Assembly: GCF_958298935.1 (NCBI RefSeq)
Contig: NC_084924.1
Coordinates: 19,999,819 to 20,063,818 of the forward strand
Origin: Phragmites australis
Taxonomy: Eukaryota; Streptophyta; Magnoliopsida; Poales; Poaceae
Length of the DNA stretch: 64,000 nucleotides
Direction of reading: 5' to 3'
Position numbers and translations under genes: made by a program. The notes under the pieces are model-generated. The model was not told where the DNA came from and ran no database searches. It saw nothing but the letters and a program-made list of their open reading frames with translations. This document shows positions 46,072 through 58,200 of the stretch, one piece after another (the stretch's first letter is position 1; each line of letters begins with the position of its first letter).

Positions 46072-46187
46072 GTGTGACTATGATCTTTTACACATTTGGG
46101 TGCCTCATTGAGAATCAATGTACGGGGGAATCGAACCCCACAAACAAGGTTGTGCTCAATGATAGGTTTCTCAGGGAACAACTGCTG

Positions 46188-46240
46188 TCACCATTACGAG
46201 AAGACTTTCCTTTGAGTGGATATGTGGAAGTACGCTATGA
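46188..46240 (+). pseudogene. nad9: nad9 fragment (short copy)
   Basis: Encodes PLREDFPLSGYVEVRYDA, matching the mitochondrial NADH dehydrogenase subunit 9 segment that also appears at 51256-51300. Only about 18 codons are recognisable. Confidence 0.7.
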
Positions 46241-47087
46241 TGCTGAACTTTCACACAGCCGCAGTTGTCGCATCAGGATTTGATAGTTTTTGGAACATTT
46301 TATCTGGATTTCTCATCCTACCGTAAGTGAAATGGTTTTTTTTTTCTAGGTTTGGACTTGGGTGAATCAATTCGGTGAAGGAAGCGAGCCTAAACTTAAG
46401 GCTTTTCCAAGCCTTGCCGATAGCCTTCTTTGGATTTGCCCAAGATCTTTGAAATTCATTTCCACACTCTTTAGCACAAGATTTTGAGTCTCGCGTCCTT
46501 CTTTTTTTAGTTATTCACTGGAACAATTATATATTGAAGTCAATCCGAGGCATGTGTTCGGATCTATTATGACATAAGGATTAGGTGCCTAACGGACCTT
46601 AGTTATCCTGGAAAATTATTTCCCGACGTAACAAAAAAATCTTTTTTTATGTTTTCATTTAAGAAGCTAGTGTATCTTTTTGAGGGCTCTATACAAGTTC
46701 TCGTATGAGGTTTTTGAATAGAACTTCAATAGGCGAGATTGAGTCGGTTGCCAATCTCCATAATGGGAGATTACACAATTCAAACAATTAGGTGGGATTT
46801 GTGTATTGGTTGGTTTCCTAGGCTCGTTAATTCACTCCAAGGGTAAAGCTCCTTCTGCTTTGATGCTGGCCAACTGGGAGTAGGTTCTGGAAGCCAGGTG
46901 ATGGAATGCAGAGACCTAGGATGTAGAAGATCATAACATGAGCGATTCGGCAGATGGGGTATGAATTCTTAACTACAAAAGTAAGCACCTCTCCTAACTA
47001 ATTAGTTAGTATCGAGAGACTAGGTTTCTTATTAAAGTTGAAGGAGATAAACAAAGGTACTCTTGCTGATGGAAGAAATTCCATCAT

Positions 47088-47140
47088 CGTAAGGAAAGGC
47101 TGTAGGTATTATTGCGGGTCAATCAATTGGGGAGACAAGA
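47088..47140 (+). pseudogene. rpoC2: Plastid rpoC2 fragment
   Basis: Encodes KAVGIIAGQSIGET, the highly conserved motif of the beta'' subunit of plastid RNA polymerase. A second weaker copy (GGGGGAAGCTGTAAGTATTA) lies at about 47798-47830. Confidence 0.65.
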
Positions 47141-48956
47141 AAGGTGAAAAGAACCCCCAATGAGTAGTGAAATAAAACGTAAAACCGTGCTGAGCTCCCA
47201 AGCAATGGGAGGGGAAAGTCATCTCTGACCAAAGACATATCATAGAAAAATGGAATAAAAAATATTCGGAGATGGCAAATTGCTAGGAACTTTAGAAAAA
47301 GGACCGAGAACTACATTAGGTCTGATTCTGACTCCCTCAAAAAGATTGAACACGAGTTATGTAGGCATCTCATTCTTTTTTTTCTAATCAGAATTAGAAA
47401 TTTCATTTGCTTTGATTCTATCTTCTCCTTAGTGAAATATTAATCCTTAAATTATTAACAAATAATAAAAACAAATATCTCAAAAAATGTATATAATGGT
47501 ATATAATGATCGAATCCATAGATCTTTTTCTGTCAAATTAGTTTATGTTTGTTCTAATTGCAAAAAAGAACAAATCTTCTATTTTTGCAGGCCAATCACT
47601 TAAGAGTCCTCGAGTACACACAGCTATTGTTGATCCTTTGCGAGATTAGGATGAGACCCTTCAGAATTTCTAATCAATCCATGTTAGGTCAACATCTAGA
47701 CATAGCATCTTAGTTACTATACTGTTGGTGGCGAACTCTAGGCTAATAATCTGAAGCGCATGGATACAAGTTATCCTTGGTGGTCTGGTTGAATTGGGGG
47801 AAGCTGTAAGTATTATTGCGATTCATGAGGAATTCTGTATGAATATAGATAAAGGAAGGAAAGAGCTTTCGCTCAATCCGTTGTTGTAGTGATAAGATCC
47901 TGAATTTGAGACTTTCTACACCAAAATATTCTTTTAAATGAGGGTATTCATGCATGGATGGTAAAAAAATGGTCGTAACTATTGGACGACGAAGTGGATT
48001 TGTCTTCACGGCACCACCACTATAATGAATGGCTCTGAGGTATTTCTGTGAGTCCTCAAAATGGGATGACGGAATGCCTTCCCCTCCGGGGCGAGGGCTC
48101 TGTTCCCTCTGCCCTGCTGCCCGATCACCCCTTCTTCTTGCGCCAAAGATCTTACCATTTCCTTTCTAAGATCAGAGGAGGAAAAGAATGAAGGTGTGGA
48201 AGACTTCTTATTTATGTGGGAAGACTAGTAGAGTCTCGTCTTTTGTCATTCTTTGCTCCTTTTTCACTCAATGATTCATTCAAATTTCCGCTCATCTTAC
48301 TTTGAAGCCTATAGCTCCACAATTAATTTTCCTGTAATTAATGGGGCCTACAGTATTTAAAAGAATGGAAGACTAGGAGTCCCTTTTCAGCATGAAACAA
48401 CAATTGGTACCATATAGAAGGGGTTGGAAAAACTAACGCCGACATCCATATCAGTCTCTTTTCTCTTTTGGGGGCTCGTTTTACTTTGCATTTAAGTAGA
48501 CGAGGTTCCCTGAAATCTAGGGAGCAGCTCTCCATGGGGCTTTTGCATTAATAGGTTTCATTTTACATCAATTTGAACTTGCTTTGTAAATTATTGGGCC
48601 TGAATATCCTTGTTGTTAAAAATTGGGCACGGGGTACTGGATGCTTACCAAAAGAGGGGAATTTCACGTAAGAGAAGGGAGAATCTTCATGAACTGGCTT
48701 CCACCAATCGATACTTTGTTTGCAGACTTGTTCAACTGAGCGCTTCATACTTTTCTTGGATCTACGGGCGGGCTATAACCAATCACAAAGGTCCTCTTCC
48801 AGCAACTTCAAATCACATTTTCACATTTCTTTCATACTACCTGTAGAACAAAATCGCGCTGCTGTCAAGTAGTCTCCTTTTCAAGTAGGTACGCTTTGAT
48901 ACCTTACTGGTGTGCTTTTTACCCAACGAGCAAAGGAGCAAGCCAATTCCTCTGTT

Positions 48957-49022
48957 CCAGGCCCAGACTCCTATGAGAGGCAGCAGTGGGGAATTTTCCA
49001 CAATGGACGAAAGCCTGACAGA
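48957..49022 (+). pseudogene. rrn16: Plastid 16S rRNA fragment (5' half)
   Basis: GGCCCAGACTCCTATGAGAG, GCAGCAGTGGGGAATTTTCC and GCGAAAG-type sequence (here ACGAAAGCCTGACAGAG) are the conserved 16S region near position 335-395. The differences from the usual ACGGGAGG, CCGCAATGGG and GACGGAG are all C-to-T or G-to-A. It is 3.7 kb away from the other rrn16 piece and in reverse gene order. Confidence 0.85.
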
Positions 49023-51147
49023 GTCAAAGCGTGTCATTCGTAATGGAAAGAAAGACACCACTACTTCGCCTCTTTGTTGGACCGTCGGCGTGAACACAGT
49101 GGTCTCTGACCAGGACCAGGAACCAATTCGAATTTGGATCTTGACATGTCGGTTGTTTTTAACCGATAATGAATTGGTATGCCGGGTGCTTACTTGAGCA
49201 AGAAGCCAAGTCATCAATAATCAAAGAAGGGCCAATAAAAAGTCTCTAATTAGTGGCACTGAAGTATGCACCCTTTTCCCGATGCTCATGACGCGCTATG
49301 AAACCTCCACTGTGCTAGTGGCATAGGAGCCTACTCAGCATCAGCGGCTTCGTGCCGCACTAGAGTGATCCAATATGCCATTATTATTATTAATAAAAAG
49401 AATATAAAAAGTAAATAGGAGAAGGCATAACTAGAAGAATTGTGATAAATAAGGCCTTCAAATGAACATTTAGATAGATGGCTCAAGCCTACAAATAGGG
49501 TGGGAAGGAGGGTTCGGGGGGGAACCCCTCGAACTGAGTTATTATTGCCGATGTCTTCTCCCACGAGTCATGATGGAGGAGCAATCAACGAATTCCGACG
49601 AAATAGAACTTGCCCATACGACTCTAATTCTAGTTTCCTCCTATTTTTTCTATAATCAACATATTTTCCTTTTTCTTTTAATTTTGGATTTTAAAGCATA
49701 CGTGAGACACAATCTACTAATTTTTTTCTTTGATCAAAGGGAGTACTAAAGGATCCGGTTCTATTTCTTGTATTAGGACCACCTGAATGCTGGAGATGAG
49801 TGCTCGTCGGGCTCTAAAACTCAACTTTGACTGGAAAGAACTTTCAACCGAGCTTCTCCCATCGACCCAATGCTTTACTTCTACCTTAGTGAATCCCGAT
49901 TTGACATTAGAAGTACTCATATTTTCATTTGTTGCTACACAAAAGCAATTCATCTAACTAACTGCACCTTCTCTTTGATATCCAAGTTTCCCAGCCGTTG
50001 CAAAGACTTTGTGAGAACAGTCGGGAGCAGTTCCCTTTCTCTTCTCGAGATAGGAGGGAATGAAAGGTGAATTAAAGCTACAATATGACCTGGAAAAAGA
50101 GACTAACCGCTGCTGAAGGTGAGCAAGAAGTTCAGTGAGTGCTAGTCCCGATACTCCGAGCTGCTTACTACAAAAGGGCTACTCGCTTACTACGATCCAA
50201 CGTAGTGACAACCTTGATCGTATGTGTAGGATAGGTGGGGAATATAAGAATCCAATTCTATTTGTAAGAAGAAATCGTATACTTGATAAGTGCTAGTCAA
50301 ACATGAGGTGGTTCATAGATCTTTGGGCTTCGATCACCGAGGAATAGAGACTTTACAAATAAAAGCTGAAAAGAAAACAGAGACAAAATAGATTTGTTTC
50401 AATGGCATATCTAATCAAACAAAGTGCCATGTTATGGTGACCGGACTCTACTCCCACTTCTACTTCTGGTGGGATAAATTTCATCATCAGGTGGGATGTA
50501 GATACTACCACCCCTTCTATATTGTCTTTCAACCCTTGCTCTAGCCTTGGCTTTGCCTTCCACCTTCAGCTAAGCACCTAACCCGTGGGACGGGAGAAAA
50601 AAGTCATGTATTTCCGTTGCTATAGTGATCAGCCATCATAGTTGGGTTGTACCTTCCTCAGGTGTCAAATGTGATGCTGTACTTGGTCATTCAAATCTTA
50701 CCTCCAAAAGATTCATATTGAACTTCAATCGGAACTTCTCTTGACCCAATGACGCAAGACCCCCTTGATTTGTGGGGCTCCCGGGTTGACCGGAGGGCTT
50801 TCATTACCTTGAGTCATTGAGTCATTATATAACATATTCTATTGTGGATCCTCCAACATCCGGCAAGTTTGGTTAATTTTGTTTTTTTTTTGCACTTTCA
50901 TAACTCGTGAAATGCCGAGTAGGCACGATTTAGATCCATTTTTCAAGTCCATGATATAACCAAATTGGATGGATAACTAGTCCTAAACTCCTTACTCTTT
51001 ATTAGTACACCAAGAGAACTGGTACTATTAAGAAGTAGATTTCTACTCCTTATTAGTACTTAGAAGACTTTTCCTTGTAGTTCTTTTGGAAAGTAAATTC
51101 GAAAAACAAACAATCCCTAAGTGATAGTGAGAAAGCCCCTTTTCTGG

Positions 51148-51393
51148 TGATGGGAGCGAGAAGTATGGGATATGTCTGGTGTTTCTTCCATCAATCATCC
51201 GGATTTACGTCGTATATCAATAGATTATGGTTTCGAGGGTCATCCATTACAAAAAGACTTTCCTCTGGGTGGATATATAGAAGTACGCTATGATGATCCA
51301 GAGAAACGTGTGGTTTCTGAACCCATTGAGATCACCCAAGAATTTCGCTATTTCGATTTTGCTAGTCCTTGGGAACAGTGTAGCGATGGATAA
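51148..51393 (+). pseudogene. nad9: Mitochondrial nad9 C-terminal fragment
   Basis: Encodes [55 protein letters not shown] and ends [13 protein letters not shown] with a stop at 51391-51393. It is the last roughly 80 codons of the 190-codon complex I subunit gene. The frame is still open but there is no start, promoter or N-terminus, and substitutions such as Phe to Ser in the DMFG motif suggest decay. Confidence 0.9.
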
Positions 51394-52563
51394 TTCCAAA
51401 TCTACATGGGTCTAGTCCAGGGGACACCAAAATGCTCAATTAAAGAATCGAGTTGATACTACAATTCGATTACTCAATCAATTAGTAGTATCCCTAGAGT
51501 CAACCCTTGCTACTACGTCCTTCGATGGTTATTTTTATTTGATTGAGGGCTCAAGTGGTTGTGCATATGTGGAATAATAGTTTTGCTAGCTTGGAGAAGC
51601 AAATCGGCATGAACGGCTTTCTGCTTAATAGGCAAGGGCTGCCATAACCTAAACTCTCCTATGAAGCACCAATACCCCAAAGAGGTCAATCTTTGCATGT
51701 TAGGCAAGAGGATAACAAGTTCAAAATTCGGTGGCTACATATTTTATAAGCGGTACCACCGATCATCCTTGTTGATGCAAACACTACTTTTACCCATGCA
51801 TTTTGATGTTATGATTATCATTGCAGCCAAACCTAGGGCTTGGATCGAAATATAGCTTTCTAGGATAATATGCCCAGGCTTTCGTACTTGCCTCGAGAGG
51901 GAATTAACTCTAACCACCTAGAAATATATATCGTGAACCAATTGAAGTCGGTCGAGTACCCATTGGGCAATGAGTAGAAGGCACACTGCTTTTTTTCCTC
52001 TCTTTTTTATGTGTTCTTAGTTCTATTCATCTTCTTTGGTTCTTTTAAACAAGAATCTAATAAACTATCCATCGGAACAACAACCTTGCCTATCTATTAA
52101 AAAGAAGTGAATTAGTGCCAGCAGATTTAGTAATGTGCCAAGCTCTAAATTGAGCTAAAATACCACTTGGGTTTTTGGTGCCAATTTAAAAACGAACAGC
52201 TAGAAGCTCCTATGAAATACCATAAAGGTACCAATTACTCTCTCCACCACTAAGATGAAAAAAAAGACAATGGTTTACTGGAAGAGTCAAGCAAAAGCAA
52301 TTAGTTTAGAAGGATAGTTATAGCGGCCCATAGGTGCAAGATGTACCTCGCATGATAGGCTTGGCGTTACCTGCCTGATAGATAACCACCACCACAGGCC
52401 CTTTTACATGCAAGACTGAGGTATGATCAAGCTCTGTCATGAGCCGGTGCTTGAACTGGTTGAGGCTGCCGATGCCTCTCACATTAGCAAAAAGATCTCC
52501 CGGGGGATACTAATGGAAATGTCAAATTACCGGAGGGACTCACTTTCAATGAAATAGTCGAAA

Positions 52564-52650
52564 ATGGCCAAGGACAAAGATGTTAGAATCAAAGTTATTT
52601 TGGAATGTATCATTTGTGTTCGAAAAGGTACCAATAAGGAATCGATGGGG
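52564..52650 (+). pseudogene. rpl33: Plastid rpl33 N-terminal fragment
   Basis: [20 protein letters not shown] then [11 protein letters not shown] matches the first half of plastid ribosomal protein L33 (66 residues in grasses). After about 29 codons the frame runs into unrelated sequence. Several differences fit G-to-A changes. Confidence 0.8.
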
Positions 52651-55115
52651 ATTTCTCTCGACCTGGGAAATTCACAGCGGGAAAGAATGGCGTCGAGGCT
52701 TAGTCTAGTAACAAGGGCGCAGAAGGTATTTGCACCATCACCGTCTTCGAATCCTGCCCAGTGCCGAAAGGTCAAGGAAGTTGGTGAACTGATGACAGGG
52801 ACGCCGGTGACCGAAGCCCCGATTTTGGCGGACCGTGCTCCACCCAGGTGAACTCATGCGGTTCTGACGTGCCCAGAGGCCAAAGGCGAATCCGTTCATG
52901 GCTAACTTGAAATAATAGTTAACTTAAAAGAATCATAGTTATTTTCTCACCAGTTGTCAGTATCAAAGTGGAACGATCAAGAGATAGGAGTCCTCGATGG
53001 TGCGGCAGAGACAGACATCCATCTCGCTTTACTATCAAGCGCATCGGAAAAATCAAAGTCTTTTCGTTTCTATGGTTCCCTTTTAAATGGTGAGGCCTTG
53101 CTGATTCACACGGGATTCTACATGCCCCATGTTACTCGGGTTAGAGCGTAAGCTTCTTTGGTGTTAAGATAGTAGCTGTGAATAGCCATCGACTACCCAG
53201 AAGGGGTAAAAGAACAGGACCTATTCTGGGATTGACCTATATTCATAGAAAAAAATCAAAATAAGATAATTGAAAGACATGAAAATTATCAATTCTCTAC
53301 GGCGTCATCAAAAAAGGGAGTTGGGTAAAGTAAACTCCCTCCTTGGACGAGCATGGGGCTTAGTCAAGTAGAACTGGGTTGTGTGTGCAATCTATAAGGG
53401 AAAATGAGGCCTCAAAAAAGAAGAGGAGGAAAAATTGCAATGGATTTAAAGCGAGAACTTGTTCTTAGGTAAATCAATTGTCTTACTAACTATAAGCCTT
53501 TGGAAAATAGTTATTGGATAGGGTACAGTCCTTAAGTTTAACTAGGTTATGTATACCATGTTGTATTCTCATAAGATGATACACGCTAGCTAAAGATCCA
53601 CCAGATAAAGATATTCCTTAAAAAAAACCTCTCAAGGGCTTGCTTAAGAATAAGAAAGAGAAATTTTATGGAAATAGCATGGAATTAGGTTTGATCCTAT
53701 TCATGGTGATTTCATAAATGTTTTCATTGCAAAATGATGGATCCCCTTCCGTAACTTTCCCATTACGAGTACGAGACTTTATGCCCACGTCCTAATCGAC
53801 CCCCCGATTGGCGAGGTTCATCGCTCAGCACGGAGATACTTCTGGAAACAAAAGCTTGTTATTGAGGTTTAACCCTCGTCGCTTACCCACATAGCTTTCT
53901 CTTGGTATACCTACCTCTGTGCCTCCTAATTCCGTGAAGTCCTGGGAGCAGGTCATCGCTGCCGTAGATCTCTAAGGTGTAGTACATAGGTTGCACAAGG
54001 GGTCATCCAACCTGAAAGCACTTGAAGGACCACAGTTGAAGTAGTAGAGGCATCCCGGCAAAAATGGACGATTTGCATGTCCTTGCGCAGGCCTTGCACA
54101 TGGCACGGTGCATGGCAGCAAGAACAGCTGAACCTAACGACACCTGAGGAATGTTGTTTATGGTTGTGTCAGCAATAGCCCGGGCATATGCTATCCAACA
54201 TGCGTCCACGGTGTTCCCGTGGGTGGATGTGAACATCACCCAACTGAACAACCACAGCAAGTAAGTCTCCAGGTGTCAGGCAACTTGGTGCTCTGTGGGA
54301 TCATCAGCCATCCTCTCCACCTACATAAGTAAATTGATTGATAATAAATGAAAAAACCACTTGTAATATAAAATTAATGAGGCAACAAAAAATATTACTA
54401 ACCTTGAATTGCTCCAACCACTACTTCTTGGGCTCGTGCTTCTGAATCACCAGTGGCAAGATGCCCCCATCGAATGGGTCAAGTAGAGCTCCCTGGAACC
54501 TCTCGAACAAGCCCTACTGCCAACTAGGTGGAGTGACCAAGGGACTGACCGTTTCACCAGAAATAAGTAACCCAGTTAGCATGGAGACGTCCTCTAGTGT
54601 GATTGCCACCTCCCCAAAGTTGAAAGAAGAGAACAGCCAAACGGGAACTGACATGACCGCTCTAGGCCGTCATCACCACCACCCTCATCCTTGTCACCCT
54701 CAATCACCTGAAGCGGACCAACATCCTCATATGTGGCCTAAATCATCCGTGTAAGAGGAAGAAGTCATGTGCGGGCCAACCTGCAATACATGAGTTGATT
54801 AGTTAAGATAAAAAATTAAATGAGGTGTAGGAAAATTGAACTATATGCAAAACCTGCTGAACCACTAGGGGTGAAGTCACCAAAGCCCTCATGGGTGCAT
54901 GAATCACCAACACCGAAATGTTCCTAGGGCCACACATGGCCTGTAACAAGCCATGGTGACACTGATCCGACGAACTGTCTAGAAGGTCGTATGATGGCTC
55001 CATCCTTGCAAAAGAGGTATGACATTTGTTACAAGGAGGATGTTACACAAATAATGTACAATGAGGAATACAACTTTAAAAACTACAAATATCAAACACA
55101 ACTATTACACATCAT

Positions 55116-55205
55116 ACCACATAGTTCTTACATCAAGAACATAAATAATACACAAATAGTACCACAAAGTTCTTACATCAAGAACATAAATTATACACAA
55201 CTAAA
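55116..55205. repeat. 45-bp tandem duplication
   Basis: Two adjacent units, 55116-55160 and 55161-55205, each beginning ACCACA(T/A)AGTTCTTACATC. They lie in the non-coding gap between the PMD gene and the transposase. Confidence 0.85.
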
Positions 55206-55268
55206 TATAGAAACATATAATTCCTATATAGCATATCCCTCATGATCTGCCCCAATCCCGTGCACTGC

Positions 55269-58200
55269 TTATCCTCCACGGCCACCTCTCCCACGTTGAA
55301 TACTGGTGGATGACCTTGCTCTAACATCGCTGTCGTTGGACTGTGGACAATCCTTTGCCTTGTGACCAAACTTATCACACTCACTGCACCTCCTCATAGG
55401 CCTCCCAACTTTAGCTTCATCCATATCATTGTGAATACACCTAGTCTGTTGTCAACCACTTTTCCCATGGCCATGTCTAAGCAACGTTATAGGAGGCAGA
55501 CATATCGGCATATGTTTGTCATATACTGTGAAGTCACCTTGCGTATTAAATCCATAGAACTCCCCTATTCAGGTATGCACCACATTTTCCTTCAAGTAAA
55601 ATGATGACACATATAGCGAGGTTCTCACACCAACTTGTGATAATGCCATCAACACATGAGAACAGGGGACATATAAAAGCTTCGGTTTGTTGCAGATGCA
55701 TTCATACCATCCATTCAAAACTTGTCATAGGTTCACCTCATTAGTGACAATTCTGATATCGCTTCCAGCTCCTCCTTTTGATCTCAAGGTTATCTCGAAG
55801 CATTGCTCATTGATGCCCGTGCTACGAACCATGTGTTCTAGTTCATTCTCGTTCTTCTTTTGCAAGTGGTCCATCGTTTGGCTGGCATACAATGTGTGTA
55901 TTGTTGTACAGTGAATAACAGCAACATCATGCCTTTTTTGGTAGTACCCAATAATGTCGTACAATATGCCCTCAATGATTGCAACAAGAGGGAGTCCACG
56001 CAGCCCTCTAATGACCCAATTTATGCCTCTGCTATGTTCATAGTCATAAAGCCATACCTACCAAATTATAGCAACAAAAAATAGTTATGAATTGTAAAAC
56101 AAATTTATTCGTAATACACATTTTCGATAAAGAGGTAGCACAGGAGATTAACCTAGCACCTCCATTGCTATAGAGCAAGGACTACTTCTCCTTTGGCTCA
56201 GCCTCAATCTATTGTGAGAAATATTTGATGTTTCTTGCCACCCTTCTTCTCACATTAGGGGATCAATGCCTTCTCCAAGAGGTGGCAGCACCTGTAATAC
56301 AGTGTCATCATCAGTAGGTGGCTTCTTACTTCTCTCTTGCACGTGTGTCCTTGTGCTCCTATCCAGTTCCTTCCACAAAGCATCAAACTTGCGACTTTGG
56401 TTCTAACCATATAGCCTCTTGAACATGTCCATCAATGTCTTGCTTTTGAATTGCTTATAGAAATTTACACCCATGTGACGCATGCACAACCTGTTCTGCA
56501 GGTCAAGCTATGAGAACAATTCACTTGAATCCTCTTGTAGTGTCTTTATAGCAGATAATATCCCAGCATGCTGGTCATATATGATGCAAACGTTTGGTCA
56601 CTCACGGACAATCCAAACCTTAAGATGCCTAAAAAACAAGAGCCAGCTCGACCTACTCTCACCCTCCACAAAAATCAAATGACATATGAAGTATCTGATT
56701 ATTCTCATTAACTCTAATTGTAGTGAAAATCTAACCTTTGTACTTTTTAGTCAAGAATATGCCATCCACACAAAGCAAATGACAGTAATTGTCACGTCCT
56801 AAATTCTTAATCACGCATTTAAGCAAAATCATGCTTCTTAAGCATTATGCTTAATTTTTTGTAATGGTAATTCAGAGTGCTAATGCACTTCGTTAAAAAT
56901 CATTTGGATGAGAGAAGAAAATTGGGGAAGAAAAGAATAGAAATTGCATTGGAAATACAAATTTTCTCTAACATATGGGCCCCACATGTGGCCCCACCAT
57001 CCCACCCACTCCCTCTCTCAAGTTGGTAGCACCCCACCTGCCCTCTCTCTCTCTCTTCTCCTCACTCCCCACGTCCCCACCAAGTGCAGCACACAGCTGC
57101 TGCCCCCTCTCTCTGTCACTCAAGCTCAAGCTCTCTCTCTCCCTTTCTTCCCAAAATATGAGCTCAAGTGGAGGATTCAATGTATGCATTTGGTACCATT
57201 GTATTCTCTATCTCATGAGCTACTCATCTATCCAATCCACTTTCGTTTTCGTGGAAGAATCGAGAAGTTCTTGAAGTTGTTGACATTCTTGAGCTTTATG
57301 GAGGAAAAATGGAGTTTTGGTCGAAAATGAGATACAGAGTCGTGTTGGTAGTTGATGAGCAAGTTCCGGTACCCCTAGACTATCCTTAACATGTTTCCTT
57401 TAGGCTTGGAAAAGATCACAACTCGAATCAACCAAAAATCCACTTGAGAACAGCTTTTTTGGGCTGACTCAGATATTCCGGACTCACCCGGATACTCCAG
57501 GTTCAGTAGAATTTGTTCATTGAATTGTGTTTAAAATTGGTTAGGGTTTAGGGTACAAGTTTGGTTTAGGATCTCTTGGATAGGGCATGTGCACATTTAT
57601 GTAGTATAGATTTGTAAAATCAGTCAAATCACCCAAGGGAAAAATTGTGAAGAACCCAAGTCTATATCACTCGGATTATCCGGACAAACCCAGAGACTTC
57701 GGGTAGTTATGTGATCGTGTAGCTGAGAGCTTCGTTCGGAACCTCACTCGGAGTGTCCGACACATCCCGGAGGTTCTGAGTCAAGTTATAATAGTGCTAA
57801 TCGAGAGCCTTCACCGGAGGATAGCTCGGATACTCCGGAACTCGGACATTCCAGATTCACCCGGATATTCCGGGCCAGTCAAATAAAAAGTAGAAACCGA
57901 GCACCTCTTCCGGAGGGTCACCTAGAGGGTTTGAGCTCGGATAATTCGAACCAATCCGGATACTCCAGATGGCTATTAGTTTCCGATTTTTGTTTAGATC
58001 GTTTAGTATTGTACTGATTCGCATATCTTATGCTTCTAGCCTGTTGTTAAGCTTTGTGGCATGCCTTGTTGCATTTATTCATGCTCATCGTTGCACGCGT
58101 TCTTGTTTAGCTAACAAGGAGCCGGAGCGGGAGGTGACCGTGGTCGAAAACAACTCTGATCTTCTGGATTTCGACAAGTGTTGCGTGGGTAACTTTAGGC

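Larger units (their letters stand above)
44225..53945. mobile_element. Mosaic nuclear insertion of organellar DNA (about 9.7 kb)
   Basis: This block is unlike the transposon sequence around it. It contains recognisable pieces of plastid genes (rrn16 twice, trnK 5' exon, rpoC2, rpl33) and of mitochondrial nad9 (twice), separated by sequence that I cannot name but which has the style of grass mitochondrial spacer. Pieces are short, not in organelle order, and carry changes that look like C-to-T/G-to-A decay. The most likely origin is one or more joined nuclear transfers, or a mitochondrial segment that already carried plastid pieces. Borders are set where PMD coding stops (about 53945) and resumes (about 44225), so they are approximate. 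Unlabelled stretches inside hold no gene I can support. Confidence 0.75.
43150..55003 (-). pseudogene. Plant mobile domain (PMD) gene of the MULE, split by organellar DNA
   Basis: Minus strand. A possible first exon at 54803-55003 (MEPSYDLLDSSSDQCHHG) is followed by PMD N-terminal sequence at 54460-54720 (EVAITLEDVSMLTGL, LFERFQGALLDPFDGG, LPLVIQKHEPKKWLEQFK-like) and 54003-54260 (WLFSWVMFTSTHGNTVDAC, PLLLQLWSF). It continues to MYYTLEIYGSDD near 53950. The gene resumes at about 44220 with VHAVYEAFTKQFDT, FWMTRRKLFFHIF, QFDRRQEFPVPLGDCVP and, after an intron, LVGLANRMQPWVQLWGYALM and IIGAFSRLAAKGRRI (43521-43802). The two halves meet in the protein almost without loss, so the 9.7 kb between them is an insertion. 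Stops are also present. PMD proteins are known from MULE and gypsy elements and from MAIN/MAIL host proteins in plants. Confidence 0.7.

Noticed and set aside
52954..53151. 65-codon frame in the organellar block
   Set aside because: It may be a piece of a mitochondrial gene but I cannot match it to any; not called.
55116..55205. CRISPR-like repeat
   Set aside because: Only two adjacent 45-bp units with no spacers, in a eukaryotic nuclear context; it is a simple tandem duplication.
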